From positions 1 through 64,000 of the forward strand of contig JAEIOD010000023.1 in assembly GCA_016342415.1 (NCBI GenBank): a stretch of DNA of 64,000 nucleotides, read 5' to 3'. Under the pieces are notes generated by a model. The model had not been told where the DNA came from, did not search any database, and saw only the letters and a list, made by a program, of their open reading frames with translations. Shown here in pieces: positions 53,915 through 62,709 of this stretch; position 1 is the stretch's first letter, and each line of letters starts with the position of its first letter. Made by a program: the position numbers and the translations under genes. The stretch is from Clostridiales bacterium (GTDB lineage: Bacteria; Bacillota; Clostridia; Peptostreptococcales; Acidaminobacteraceae).

Positions 53915-54041
53915 TGTGTTGAAATGACTACGTTTCAGAGAATGTAAAAAAATAACTCTTTGACAGAGTCGTTTTAGGTTGAAATAAGCTATTGCTTTGG
54001 AGTATAGACTAAGTATTATCATGATATAAGGAGGTCTACTT

Positions 54042-55295
54042 ATGAAAAAACAATTTAAAAATATGATACTTTATACTTTAGGACATTCAGTTTCAGCTTT
54101 AGGATCCATTATCTATTCTTTTGCCATTGGACTTTATGTTTTAAACACAACAGGATCCGGATTGAAGTTTGCCATCACCTTATTGGTTTCGTTTTTGCCG
54201 TCCATGTTGATGACGCCTTTTGCTGGGGTTTTCGCTGATCGATTTGATAAGAAGAAAATCGTCGTGTCTATGGATATGCTAAACGGGCTGTTATTTATAG
54301 CTTTCTTTGTTTTTATTTTTACATTTGAAATGTCCATTTTAAGTGTCTACATCACAGCGTTTCTAACCAATGTGATTACAGCATTCTTCTCTATTGCATT
54401 TGAAGCTGCAAAACCACAATTGGTTTATAAAGAACACTTACAGAAATTAAATGCCATCAGTCAATTGATACATGCAGGTACTGCTATAGTAGGACCCATA
54501 TTAGGTGGATTCGTTTATGTTCTTATGGATATAAAGACGTTTATATTATTTAATGGTCTGTCGTTCTTATTATCAGCAGTCACAGAAATGTTTATTGACT
54601 TTAAATTTGCAGGTGATACAGAAGTATCCAAAGAACCACTTAAATTCAAACAAGTTTTGGGATCTCTAAATGAAGGTTTTCATTATATCATCAATCAGAA
54701 GGTCATCATGTCGTCTTATGTCTTCTTTGTTGGGATAAATGTTTTAATGAGCCTGGCTGTACAGGTACCGCTACCTTATATCCTCAATAACCATTTGAAT
54801 ATTGGAGCAAAAGCGTATGGTATTATTTTTAGTTTTTTACCGATTGGCATGATAGCGGGTGCATTAATTGTGGGTTTGGTTACCAAAAACATCAACTCTA
54901 AAAAATTATTTATCATCATCAGTTTTGCAGCAGGCATATTAACCATTGTTATGGGACTACCGTATTTCATCCCTGGACTTACAGGTACTAAGGTCATGAT
55001 TTATATCTTCTTTGCAGCCTTGTTGTTTGCTTTTGGAATGATGATTTCACTGATAGATGTACCCTTTTCAACACTCATTCAAGTCGAGACGGATGAAAAG
55101 TTTTTAGGTCGGGTTTGGGGGATTTTGATTCCGATGATCAAAGTAATTAATCCACTTGGATATATCTTGGCAGGCTTTTTACTAGAGTTTGTCAACCCAT
55201 ATTTGATTCCTTTGATTTCTGGTGCAATATTTACAATCCTATTACTAATAAAAACGGTTACGACTCAAGAAGAAACACTTAAAAAAGCTGCTTAG
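54042..55295 (+). CDS. Major facilitator superfamily transporter
   Basis: 417 residues with twelve membrane helices. The MFS loop 2-3 motif appears as GVFADRFDKKKIVVSMD near residue 63. The pattern (an N-terminal LYTLGHSVSALGSIIYSFAIG helix, GPILGGFVYV near 149) is that of the MFS_3/enterobactin-exporter-like drug efflux group. It probably exports a drug or small metabolite with H+ exchange. AAGGAGG precedes the ATG. The upstream MerR-methyltransferase gene, in the same direction, is separated by a strong terminator but is a possible regulator. A terminator follows. Confidence 0.88.
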   Translation: MKKQFKNMILYTLGHSVSALGSIIYSFAIGLYVLNTTGSGLKFAITLLVSFLPSMLMTPFAGVFADRFDKKKIVVSMDMLNGLLFIAFFVFIFTFEMSILSVYITAFLTNVITAFFSIAFEAAKPQLVYKEHLQKLNAISQLIHAGTAIVGPILGGFVYVLMDIKTFILFNGLSFLLSAVTEMFIDFKFAGDTEVSKEPLKFKQVLGSLNEGFHYIINQKVIMSSYVFFVGINVLMSLAVQVPLPYILNNHLNIGAKAYGIIFSFLPIGMIAGALIVGLVTKNINSKKLFIIISFAAGILTIVMGLPYFIPGLTGTKVMIYIFFAALLFAFGMMISLIDVPFSTLIQVETDEKFLGRVWGILIPMIKVINPLGYILAGFLLEFVNPYLIPLISGAIFTILLLIKTVTTQEETLKKAA

Positions 55296-55345
55296 AAAGC
55301 CAAAACATTTAATCGGGTTTCATATTTTATCATGAATAAAAAAGA

Positions 55346-55380
55346 ATCAAAAAGACGTTTGGCGAACGTCTTTTTGATAT
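55346..55380. terminator. Intrinsic terminator after the MFS gene
   Basis: ATCAAAAAGACGTT (55346-55359) pairs perfectly with AACGTCTTTTTGAT (55365-55378) around TGGCG; the stem itself supplies the T-run. Confidence 0.9.
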
Positions 55381-55417
55381 ATAATTTTTAAATAAAATAA
55401 AATAACCTAAAATAGTA

Positions 55418-55450
55418 TTTAAGGAAACTTTAAGGAAGTATACTTATAAT
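55418..55450 (+). promoter_or_regulatory. Direct-repeat operator and promoter of the two-component system
   Basis: Two 11-base direct repeats, TTTAAGGAAAC (55418-55428) and TTTAAGGAAGT (55429-55439), then five bases, then -10 TATAAT (55445-55450). Tandem 11-base repeats near a weak -35 are typical of OmpR/PhoB-family activators. The same arrangement lies at 57537-57569 before the RND operon. The transcript would have a leader of about 135 bases before the response regulator. Confidence 0.8.
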
Positions 55451-55591
55451 AGAACTGTACACTATATAAAGGCTTGATTTATTTATTTTGATACTTCACA
55501 AGACCGTGTAAATCTAAGGCAATCGGGTATATGCATTAATGGATATGTTGGTATCATTAGTCCTTTAGATGCTGATTGAAAGGGGACATCC

Positions 55592-56272
55592 ATGAATATT
55601 TTAGTAGTAGAAGATAATATTAATTTAGCAAACTCAATTAAAGATTTACTTGTTGAGAATAAGTATTCTGTTGAGACGGTATATGATGGAGAGGATGGGT
55701 TATACTATGCAAAACAGGATATCTATGATCTTATTATTATGGATGTTATGCTACCGGTTCATAATGGTTATCAGGTTGTGAAACAACTTAGAACAGAGGG
55801 GATTACAACACCAATTATTATGCTAACAGCTAAATCCGAAATTGATGATAAAATAACTGGATTGGACTCAGGTGCTGATGACTATATGACAAAACCTTTT
55901 TCTTCTAAAGAACTATTGGCTAGAATCAGGGCGTTATCCAGAAGAAAATCCGAAATAATTAATGACGTAATCACATTAAATGATATAACCCTTGATTTAT
56001 CAACTAGTGAACTGACGTGTAAAGATAAAAAAACGACTCTAAGTCATACAGAGTATCAACTTCTTTTACTTTTGATTAACAATAAAAACAGTACCTTGTC
56101 AAAGGAACAACTGATTGCTAAAATATGGGGATATGATTCAAGTGCTGTAGAAAATAATGTGGAAGTTTATGTTTCGTTTTTAAGAAAAAAACTCAAATTT
56201 TTAAAATCCAATGTTTCTATAAGAAACATTAGAAAATTAGGTTATAGAATTGAGGAAAATGATGGTCAATAA
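55592..56272 (+). CDS. OmpR-family response regulator
   Basis: 226 residues. Receiver domain 1-120 with Asp51 as the phosphorylation site (DLIIMDVMLP), the acidic pair in VVEDN and the conserved Lys in DDYMTKPF. Winged-helix DNA-binding domain at about 130-222 (LSHTEYQLLLLLINN, VENNVEVYVSFLRKKL, IRNIRKLGYRIE). GGGGA precedes the ATG. Its 3' end overlaps the histidine kinase gene. The tandem TTTAAGG repeats in its own promoter and in the RND promoter are likely its binding sites. Confidence 0.95.
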   Translation: MNILVVEDNINLANSIKDLLVENKYSVETVYDGEDGLYYAKQDIYDLIIMDVMLPVHNGYQVVKQLRTEGITTPIIMLTAKSEIDDKITGLDSGADDYMTKPFSSKELLARIRALSRRKSEIINDVITLNDITLDLSTSELTCKDKKTTLSHTEYQLLLLLINNKNSTLSKEQLIAKIWGYDSSAVENNVEVYVSFLRKKLKFLKSNVSIRNIRKLGYRIEENDGQ

Positions 56273-57455
56273 ACTAAAAAAGAATTTTATCTTAACCAAT
56301 ATGATGGTTATGCTGATCAGTTTAACAACCATATTTTTGTATATTTATCTATCGTCAGCACACTCGATGAAAGAAGAAAGTTTTAAGACGCTTGAGATTT
56401 CAAAAGTAAGAATTTCAGTCAGTAGAGGTATTGGCTCCAATAAAGGATTTTCTATTTTAAAAGTAGAAGTTGATGAAAACAACAATATAATTGGGACTGC
56501 AGGAGATGTTTTTCTAGAAGACAATGCAATCACAGAATTAATTGAGAGTGTTGAAGATGAAAAAGGGACACTGTTAGAGTATCATGTAAGGTATTTGGTA
56601 GATGAAGTCAATGAACATAAGGAGTATTATCTTATTGATATTTCTTTTGAAAGAGAAGTCTTACTATCACTTATGTTCAGACTGATTGGTATTGAAGTGA
56701 TAGCATTGATAGTCTTTTTCTTTATCAGTATCCAGTTGTCAAAGATGATCATAAAACCTGCTGAAATCGCTTGGGACAATCAGAAACAGTTTATCGGAAA
56801 TGCATCACATGAACTAAAAACACCTTTGACTATCATTTTGGCAAACTCGGAACTTTTAGAAGAGAGTGATTTAGGAAGTAAAAGTAATTATACTAGAGTC
56901 GGTTACGTCAAACAAGAAGCCAATAGAATGAAAAGTCTGGTCGAGGAGTTGCTCTTTTTAGCAAAGTTTGATGAGTTTGCTGATGAGTTGATAATGGAAC
57001 AACATAATATAAGTGATATTATTATGGAAAGCATTTTGATGTTTGATCCGATCGCTTATGAACATAAGATCGGATTACAGTCAGAGATTGTAGATGATAT
57101 ATATATGGAATGTATACCGAATCAAATCAAGCAGCTGAGTGATATATTTGTTGATAATGCGGTTAAATATACACCTGCTGGTGAAAAAATCGTCGTTAAG
57201 CTGTATAAAGAAAAAAATCAGATAATTTATTCAATCAACAATTCAGGCACCTTTATGGATGATAGTGAACTGGAACAGATTTTCAATAGATTTTATCAAA
57301 AGGATAAAGCACGTGGAAAACATAAGGACAGCTACGGATTGGGGTTGGCCATTGCACAGAAAATATGCCAAGTTCATAATGGACTTATCACTGTAGATTC
57401 AACACCAGAAAAGGGCACGACATTTACAGTAAAGTTTACACATAAGATATTTTAA
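56262..57455 (+). CDS. Sensor histidine kinase
   Basis: 397 residues from the ATG at 56262, six bases after GAGG; the first ATG at 56259 is too close to it. Two membrane helices (about 8-30 and 142-165) flank a small extracytoplasmic sensor of about 110 residues. HisKA box FIGNASHELKTPLT with the phospho-His near residue 181, N box FVDNAVKYTP near 294, and G boxes KDSYGLGLAIAQKIC near 361. It overlaps the response regulator gene by 11 bases. The pair resembles envelope-stress or antimicrobial-sensing systems; with the RND operon next door, it may sense a toxic compound. Confidence 0.93.
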   Translation: MVNKLKKNFILTNMMVMLISLTTIFLYIYLSSAHSMKEESFKTLEISKVRISVSRGIGSNKGFSILKVEVDENNNIIGTAGDVFLEDNAITELIESVEDEKGTLLEYHVRYLVDEVNEHKEYYLIDISFEREVLLSLMFRLIGIEVIALIVFFFISIQLSKMIIKPAEIAWDNQKQFIGNASHELKTPLTIILANSELLEESDLGSKSNYTRVGYVKQEANRMKSLVEELLFLAKFDEFADELIMEQHNISDIIMESILMFDPIAYEHKIGLQSEIVDDIYMECIPNQIKQLSDIFVDNAVKYTPAGEKIVVKLYKEKNQIIYSINNSGTFMDDSELEQIFNRFYQKDKARGKHKDSYGLGLAIAQKICQVHNGLITVDSTPEKGTTFTVKFTHKIF

Positions 57456-57473
57456 ATAACAATATCGATTGAG

Positions 57474-57500
57474 ACGCCAACTTTTGAGTTGGCGTTTTTT
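57474..57500 (+). terminator. Intrinsic terminator of the two-component operon
   Basis: ACGCCAAC (57474-57481) pairs with GTTGGCGT (57488-57495) around TTTTGA, followed by TTTTT. Confidence 0.88.
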
Positions 57501-57536
57501 ATATGGAGCTGATTTGAATTTTTAAAAGATTTTTTC

Positions 57537-57569
57537 TTTAAGTAAACTTTAAGGATTCAGGGTTATCAT
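57537..57569 (+). promoter_or_regulatory. Direct-repeat operator and promoter of the RND efflux operon
   Basis: TTTAAGTAAAC (57537-57547) and TTTAAGGATTC (57548-57558), then five bases, then -10 TATCAT (57564-57569). Repeat length, order and the distance to the -10 are identical to the site at 55418-55450, which implies shared control by the OmpR-type regulator. Confidence 0.8.
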
Positions 57570-57594
57570 TTAGGTAAATTGAAAGGAGGTTAAA

Positions 57595-60500
57595 TTGAAA
57601 AAAGAATTCAATTTACTGGGGAAAATATCGTCATATTTTATTAAAAAATTTAGAATAGTATACTTACTGATAATTATGATATTTGTTGTAGGTATAAGTG
57701 CCTATATGAATTTGCCAAGAGAAGAAAGACCAGAGGCTATTAAGCCAGTCATTAAAATCACAACCAATTATGCTGGGGTAGCACCATCAGAGATGGAAAC
57801 CTTGGTGACAGATATCATTGAAGGTGGCGTTGATGACATCGAAGGTGTTTCCGAGATAAAGTCTGTTACATCGAGTGGGAGCAGTTCGATTAGTATGATA
57901 TTTGAAGAAAGCTGGGATATGGAAAAAGCTTCAGCGGATGTTACAGCTGCTGTTTTGGGAATTGATCTTCCTGAAGGTGCTTCTGATCCTAAAGTATCTT
58001 CACTTAATTCAGTAGAAGCGCCCATCATGGATATCACAATTAGTGGTGATTATTCATTAGTAGAATTAAAAAATATGGCTGAGTCGCTACAAACCGAAAT
58101 TGATGCCATAGAGGGTATATCCGAAACATCGTTATCAGGTGGCTTAGATCCTGTGGTAAATATTTACCTGGATCAGCAGAAACTAGAGATGTATGATCTG
58201 TCGTTACAAGATATATCCCAACTCATTAAGAATGCTCAAAAAGAGAATCCTATTGGTTCAGATCAAATTGATTCACTTGAGTATTCGATAAGGATGACTG
58301 GTAGTTTTACAGAAATAGATTCATTAGGCAATCTAATTGTATCTGAAATAGAAGGTTTTCCATTATATTTAAAAGATGTTGCGACAGTCGTTGAAGAATT
58401 TAAAGAGCCTGATACCATATCAGAACGATATGATTCAGAGCTTCAAGAGGATAAAGAAATGATACCGGCGGTATTTATCAGTGTCCACCGTGAGAGTGAC
58501 TCAGATGTTATCGGTATCAGTGAACAAATACATGAGATTATGGATGGAGAGGGTTTTGATCTATTTCCTGATGATGTCAATGTCGTTATATCCAATGAAG
58601 ATGCTGTCAATGTAGAAGAAGCTTTAGATGATGTACTTTCAAATGCGCTGTCAGGATTGCTGTTGGTAATCGTTGTATTATTTATTTTTATTGGATTTAA
58701 AGAATCGGTCATTGTTGCATTTGTTATCCCATTGTCATTGTTTATATCGTTTGCGTTGATGAGTGTATTTGGCATCACCTTGAATACAATGAGCATGGTC
58801 GCACTAATCTTGGCACTTGGAATGTTGGTAGATAACGCCATTGTTATCATGGAAAATATCGATCGAATTAGAGATGAAGGGCATGATATCATTTCTTCAG
58901 CGAAAATTGCCACCAATCAGGTCGCACCAGCGGTACTAGCAGCGACGTTAACAACGATTTCTGCGTTTATTCCATTATCATTTGCAGGTGGTACTTTAGG
59001 ACAGATGATGTCGTGTATTCCAATTGTGGTTATATTTGCAATAATTGCTTCGTTTGTTATGTCGATTGTAATAACACCGGCACTATGTTCTAGATTTTTA
59101 AGCAAACATAAATCAAATAAAAAATTGCCCATGATATCAAGAATAGTATCAATTTTATTGGTTTGCATTTTAACTGCAGTAGCGTTTAATGGCAGTTATT
59201 TAGTATGGATCTCTGTACCATTATTTGCTCTTATCATGGTATATAAATTATTTTTCACAAAATCAAAAAAAGATCCATCCATATCACACGGAAGATTTAT
59301 TGATAAATATGGTGTGATGTTGAGTAAGATCATTAAAAGTAAACTGAATATTTTCGTATGGATTGTCATCACAATTGTTATCTTTGCATCCAGTATATTC
59401 ATGGTTACGTCAGGAGAAGTAAAGATTGAACTGATGCCTAAAAGAGACAGTACAGCATTGGTTGTATCCTCTGCACTTCCTGCAGGTTATTTAATTGAAG
59501 ACGCTGTAGAAATTTCAAAAGAGATGGAAGCTGTCATATTGGACTATGATGAAATTTTAAGTGTGGTTTCAAAAATAAGTAAATCGAAAGTGACCTACTC
59601 ACTGGAAATTGTTCCTATCGAAAAAAGAGACATGAGTAGTACCGAGTTGATTGATAGCATCAGAGAAGATTTAAGTGAAATAGTAGGAGCCAATATAAGT
59701 GTTGGACAAACCTTAAGAGGTTTCCAAGGTGCGGATTCACCCATTATGGTTGAAATCATTGGTGAAAACAGTGACGATGTAACACAGGTATCTAATGATT
59801 TGATCGAAATGCTCAAAAAAACGACTGGTACAACAGAAGTGTCATCCACACTAGTTGGAGGTCCGCCAGAGATTCAGTTATCAATCAATGAAGATGCAAT
59901 ATACCAATATGGTTTAACGGCGAGCGGTATTGCAACAACCATTAAAGAATATATTGGACCAACACCTGTAACGTCACTGATAAGTGATGGAGAGGAAATA
60001 GATATCTCATTATTGTACGAAGGAAGTGCAATAGACAGTATCTCAGATTACAGTTCAATAACGTTTACTGCAAGAGATGGTTCAGTTGTCTACTTCGATC
60101 AAGTTGTAGATATTGAAGAAACAAAAGGAATGTTGAGTATAACCCATCAGGATTCCAAGCGAATTGAAACTGTAAGTAGTGAAATCATGGATGAATACAC
60201 AGCTATAGAAGTTTTAGATGCTTTTAAAGTTCAAGTGGAGAACTACAATGTCCCAAGTGGCGTTACAGTTGACTTTGTTGGAGAAGATGAATATATTACA
60301 GAGACATTTACAAGTTTGTTCATTGGTATGGCGATTGCAATATTTCTAGTTTACACCATACTGGCGATTCAATTTAACTCATTAAGTCAACCGATTGTCG
60401 TTTTATTTACAATTCCTCTTGCAACCATTGGTTCTATATGGGGATTGGTCTTAACGGGCAATAACTTTAGTACGTATGCCTTTTTCGGAGTCGTCTCCCT

Positions 60501-60831
60501 AGTGGGTATAGCGGTTAATGATGCAATTGTTCTGATAGATTATTTCAACTATCTAAGAAAAGAAGAAGGACTGTCATTAATGGAAGCCATTGTAGAAGGT
60601 GGAAAAACGAGATTTATTCCAGTATTCTCAACAACGATTACAACTATCGGTGGTGTGTTGCCTTTGGCACTGAAAAGTGATGAATACGCACAATTGGGTT
60701 ATGCTTTAATCTTTGGATTATTAGTGGCTACAGTACTTACTTTAGTTGTTATTCCAATCTTATATATGATATTTGAAAGAACAAAAACACGCATTAGAAA
60801 ATATATCCCAATAATGTTAGAGGAAAGGTAG
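57595..60831 (+). CDS. RND family efflux permease
   Basis: 1078 residues, start TTG with AAAGGAGG six bases upstream. It has the AcrB/HAE1 layout: one N-terminal helix, a large porter domain, a bundle of helices near 345-560, a second porter domain and a C-terminal helix bundle to about 1065. TM4 has LGMLVDNAIVIMENIDR near residue 405; the AcrB Asp-Asp pair is Asp-Asn here. The matching TM10 segment is GIAVNDAIVLIDYFN near 974. It should use the proton gradient to expel hydrophobic compounds. It is followed at once by an adaptor gene, a repeat lipoprotein and a TolC-like gene. Confidence 0.93.
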   Translation: MKKEFNLLGKISSYFIKKFRIVYLLIIMIFVVGISAYMNLPREERPEAIKPVIKITTNYAGVAPSEMETLVTDIIEGGVDDIEGVSEIKSVTSSGSSSISMIFEESWDMEKASADVTAAVLGIDLPEGASDPKVSSLNSVEAPIMDITISGDYSLVELKNMAESLQTEIDAIEGISETSLSGGLDPVVNIYLDQQKLEMYDLSLQDISQLIKNAQKENPIGSDQIDSLEYSIRMTGSFTEIDSLGNLIVSEIEGFPLYLKDVATVVEEFKEPDTISERYDSELQEDKEMIPAVFISVHRESDSDVIGISEQIHEIMDGEGFDLFPDDVNVVISNEDAVNVEEALDDVLSNALSGLLLVIVVLFIFIGFKESVIVAFVIPLSLFISFALMSVFGITLNTMSMVALILALGMLVDNAIVIMENIDRIRDEGHDIISSAKIATNQVAPAVLAATLTTISAFIPLSFAGGTLGQMMSCIPIVVIFAIIASFVMSIVITPALCSRFLSKHKSNKKLPMISRIVSILLVCILTAVAFNGSYLVWISVPLFALIMVYKLFFTKSKKDPSISHGRFIDKYGVMLSKIIKSKLNIFVWIVITIVIFASSIFMVTSGEVKIELMPKRDSTALVVSSALPAGYLIEDAVEISKEMEAVILDYDEILSVVSKISKSKVTYSLEIVPIEKRDMSSTELIDSIREDLSEIVGANISVGQTLRGFQGADSPIMVEIIGENSDDVTQVSNDLIEMLKKTTGTTEVSSTLVGGPPEIQLSINEDAIYQYGLTASGIATTIKEYIGPTPVTSLISDGEEIDISLLYEGSAIDSISDYSSITFTARDGSVVYFDQVVDIEETKGMLSITHQDSKRIETVSSEIMDEYTAIEVLDAFKVQVENYNVPSGVTVDFVGEDEYITETFTSLFIGMAIAIFLVYTILAIQFNSLSQPIVVLFTIPLATIGSIWGLVLTGNNFSTYAFFGVVSLVGIAVNDAIVLIDYFNYLRKEEGLSLMEAIVEGGKTRFIPVFSTTITTIGGVLPLALKSDEYAQLGYALIFGLLVATVLTLVVIPILYMIFERTKTRIRKYIPIMLEER

Positions 60832-60842
60832 AGGTGATAAAA

Positions 60843-62129
60843 ATGAAGAAATGTATAGTGATGATTCTAATAGCCTTATTGATTGCTGTATCCATAATCG
60901 GATGTTCAGAAAATAATACAGAAAATACATCTACTGAACAACGTGGATCAGCTAAAGGAGATGTATCAGGTACAAAAGGAGATAGAGCGACCGGCACAGA
61001 TGGTGAAAGACCGGCTGAACCTGCTGGAGATAGAGCAACAGATACTGAAGTAGACAAACCAACTGATATTAAAGGGGATAGAGGATCTGAAGCATCAGGT
61101 GGTAAAGGAGACAGAACTGGTCAAACTGTTAATAGAGATACATCAAGTGCAGTACCTGTTGAGGTGACATCTTTAGAACTACAAAATATTTCAGATGAGT
61201 ACAGAGTGTTAGGAAAAGTATATCCAAACAGTGAAATCACAATAGGTTCAAGTGCATCGGGCATCGTTGATCAGATTTCAATAGGCGTTGGTGATTATGT
61301 GAAAGAAGGGCAGGTCATCTACAACATAAAAGATGATGAACTTACATTAAATACAAGTCAACAATTAAATAATGCTTTGAATACAGTGAATTCAGCTAAA
61401 GTCAAATACGATATTGAACAAGCGAATTACGACAATGTAAGCACTCTTTTTGACAATGGGTATGCTTCAGAATCAGAGTTAAATAAGGCGAAAAATGATT
61501 TAGCGAGTGCACAGTTAAACTATTACAATGCTCAGCAAGGTTATAACAGTCTGAAAGCATCAGTCAATTTTGATCTGAATGAAACGATTTTAACGTCTCC
61601 AATCGATGGAATTATTTCGAACATTTCAGTAAGTGAAGGTGAAAAGAGCAGCGCTGGTGATATCACAATCATCAACCGAGATTACTTGATTATTGAAACG
61701 GTTGTTGCTGGTAAAGTAATCGATGATATCCATGTGGATGATGAAGTTAGGATCATTCATGATGATGAATCACTTATTGGTTATATCGATGAAATAAGCC
61801 CGGTTGGTATCAATGGAACAGACTCTTATCCCGTAAAAGTTAGATTAGAAGACAATGAGTCAATGAATATTGGTATCAATGTGGATGTATACTTTGCTGT
61901 TAATCAATCAGAAGATCAGTTTGTAGTCCCTAAAAAAGCTGTACTGACAGACACATACGGTGATTATATCTATATCGCAATCGATGGAAGAGCTTCAAAA
62001 TCATATGTTGAACAAGGATTTACCAATAATGGCTATGTACAAATAATTGGAGAATTAATTGTAGGGAATCAAGTGATTACCAGTGGACAAAATATGGTGA
62101 CAGATGGTCAATTGATTGAAATCAAGTAA
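60843..62129 (+). CDS. RND/HlyD-type membrane fusion (adaptor) lipoprotein
   Basis: 428 residues from the ATG at 60843 (AGAGGTG seven bases upstream; a GTG three codons earlier is less likely). A lipoprotein signal ends at IGC, Cys near residue 20. Residues 21-105 are a low-complexity linker of GDR, GER and PTD repeats. The rest is an adaptor: lipoyl-like halves (GSSASGIVDQISIGVGDYV and LTSPIDGIISNISVSEGEK), an alpha-helical hairpin between them, and a beta-barrel and membrane-proximal part toward the C-terminus. The lipid anchor would hold it on the outer face of the membrane, beside the RND pump. Confidence 0.92.
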   Translation: MKKCIVMILIALLIAVSIIGCSENNTENTSTEQRGSAKGDVSGTKGDRATGTDGERPAEPAGDRATDTEVDKPTDIKGDRGSEASGGKGDRTGQTVNRDTSSAVPVEVTSLELQNISDEYRVLGKVYPNSEITIGSSASGIVDQISIGVGDYVKEGQVIYNIKDDELTLNTSQQLNNALNTVNSAKVKYDIEQANYDNVSTLFDNGYASESELNKAKNDLASAQLNYYNAQQGYNSLKASVNFDLNETILTSPIDGIISNISVSEGEKSSAGDITIINRDYLIIETVVAGKVIDDIHVDDEVRIIHDDESLIGYIDEISPVGINGTDSYPVKVRLEDNESMNIGINVDVYFAVNQSEDQFVVPKKAVLTDTYGDYIYIAIDGRASKSYVEQGFTNNGYVQIIGELIVGNQVITSGQNMVTDGQLIEIK

Positions 62130-62140
62130 GAGGTGAGCTA

Positions 62141-62581
62141 ATGATGAAAAAAATAATAATTATGATATCGGTTGTTATGTTATTGATAACAACAGGATGT
62201 TCTTCAAATGATGAAACAGAAAAAAATATTGGAAACGCACCAAATGAAATACAAAGAGATGCCGATCAACGACCAGACAAAGATGGTGAAAGACCAGATA
62301 AAACTGGAGAGCGACCAGATAAATCTGGTGAGAGACCTGGAGAATCAGTAGAAGAAATTGAAGCGGTAGAAGAAACTGAAGCTATAGAAGAAACTGAAGC
62401 GGTAGAAGAAACTGAAGCGGTAGAAGAAACTGAAGCGGTAGAAGAAACTGAAGCTATAGAAGAAACTGAAACAACAGAAGAAACTCAAACTGAAGAAAGA
62501 CCAGATAAAACTGGTGAAAGACCGGATAAATCAGAAGGTGGTGAGTCTCGAAGAGGAACTCAATCTAGTGATGATGATTAA
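62141..62581 (+). CDS. Small repeat-rich lipoprotein in the efflux operon
   Basis: 146 residues. Signal peptide MKKIIIMISVVMLLITTGCSS with the lipobox Cys at residue 20. The mature part is almost wholly low complexity: units of GERPDK(T/S) at about 50-66 and again at 124-132, with an acidic run of six-residue EETEAV/EETEAI units between them, encoded by an 18-base repeat. The GERPDK units resemble the linker of the adaptor encoded just upstream. No enzymatic domain. It may be a spacer or wall-spanning partner of the pump. It starts 11 bases after the adaptor gene. Confidence 0.75.
   Translation: MMKKIIIMISVVMLLITTGCSSNDETEKNIGNAPNEIQRDADQRPDKDGERPDKTGERPDKSGERPGESVEEIEAVEETEAIEETEAVEETEAVEETEAVEETEAIEETETTEETQTEERPDKTGERPDKSEGGESRRGTQSSDDD
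62349..62492 (+). repeat. 18-base coding tandem repeat
   Basis: About seven imperfect copies of the unit GAAGAAACTGAAGCGGTA (or GCTATA) encode E-E-T-E-A-V/I. Frame-preserving length changes are expected here. Confidence 0.85.
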
Positions 62582-62709
62582 ATAGGGAGATAATTGTGAT
62601 TTTCAAATAATATACTATTTACATTAATTCACTGTGATGAAAATCACCTTAGATATCATATGACATTATCCTATCTTTTGATAGGATAATTGTCTAAAAG
62701 GAGGATATG
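62582..62709 (+). promoter_or_regulatory. Hairpin-rich leader before the TolC-like gene
   Basis: GTGATTTTC (62596-62604) can pair with GAAAATCAC (62639-62647), and within it GTGAT (62634-62638) with ATCAC. A perfect 11-bp hairpin ATTATCCTATC (62665-62675), TTTT, GATAGGATAAT (62680-62690) ends eight bases before the AGGAGG of the next gene. No T-run follows, so this is not a normal terminator; it may tune translation or mRNA processing. Confidence 0.55.

Noticed and set aside
62349..62492. CRISPR-like repeat array
   Set aside because: The 18-base units are contiguous without spacers and are in frame within a lipoprotein gene.
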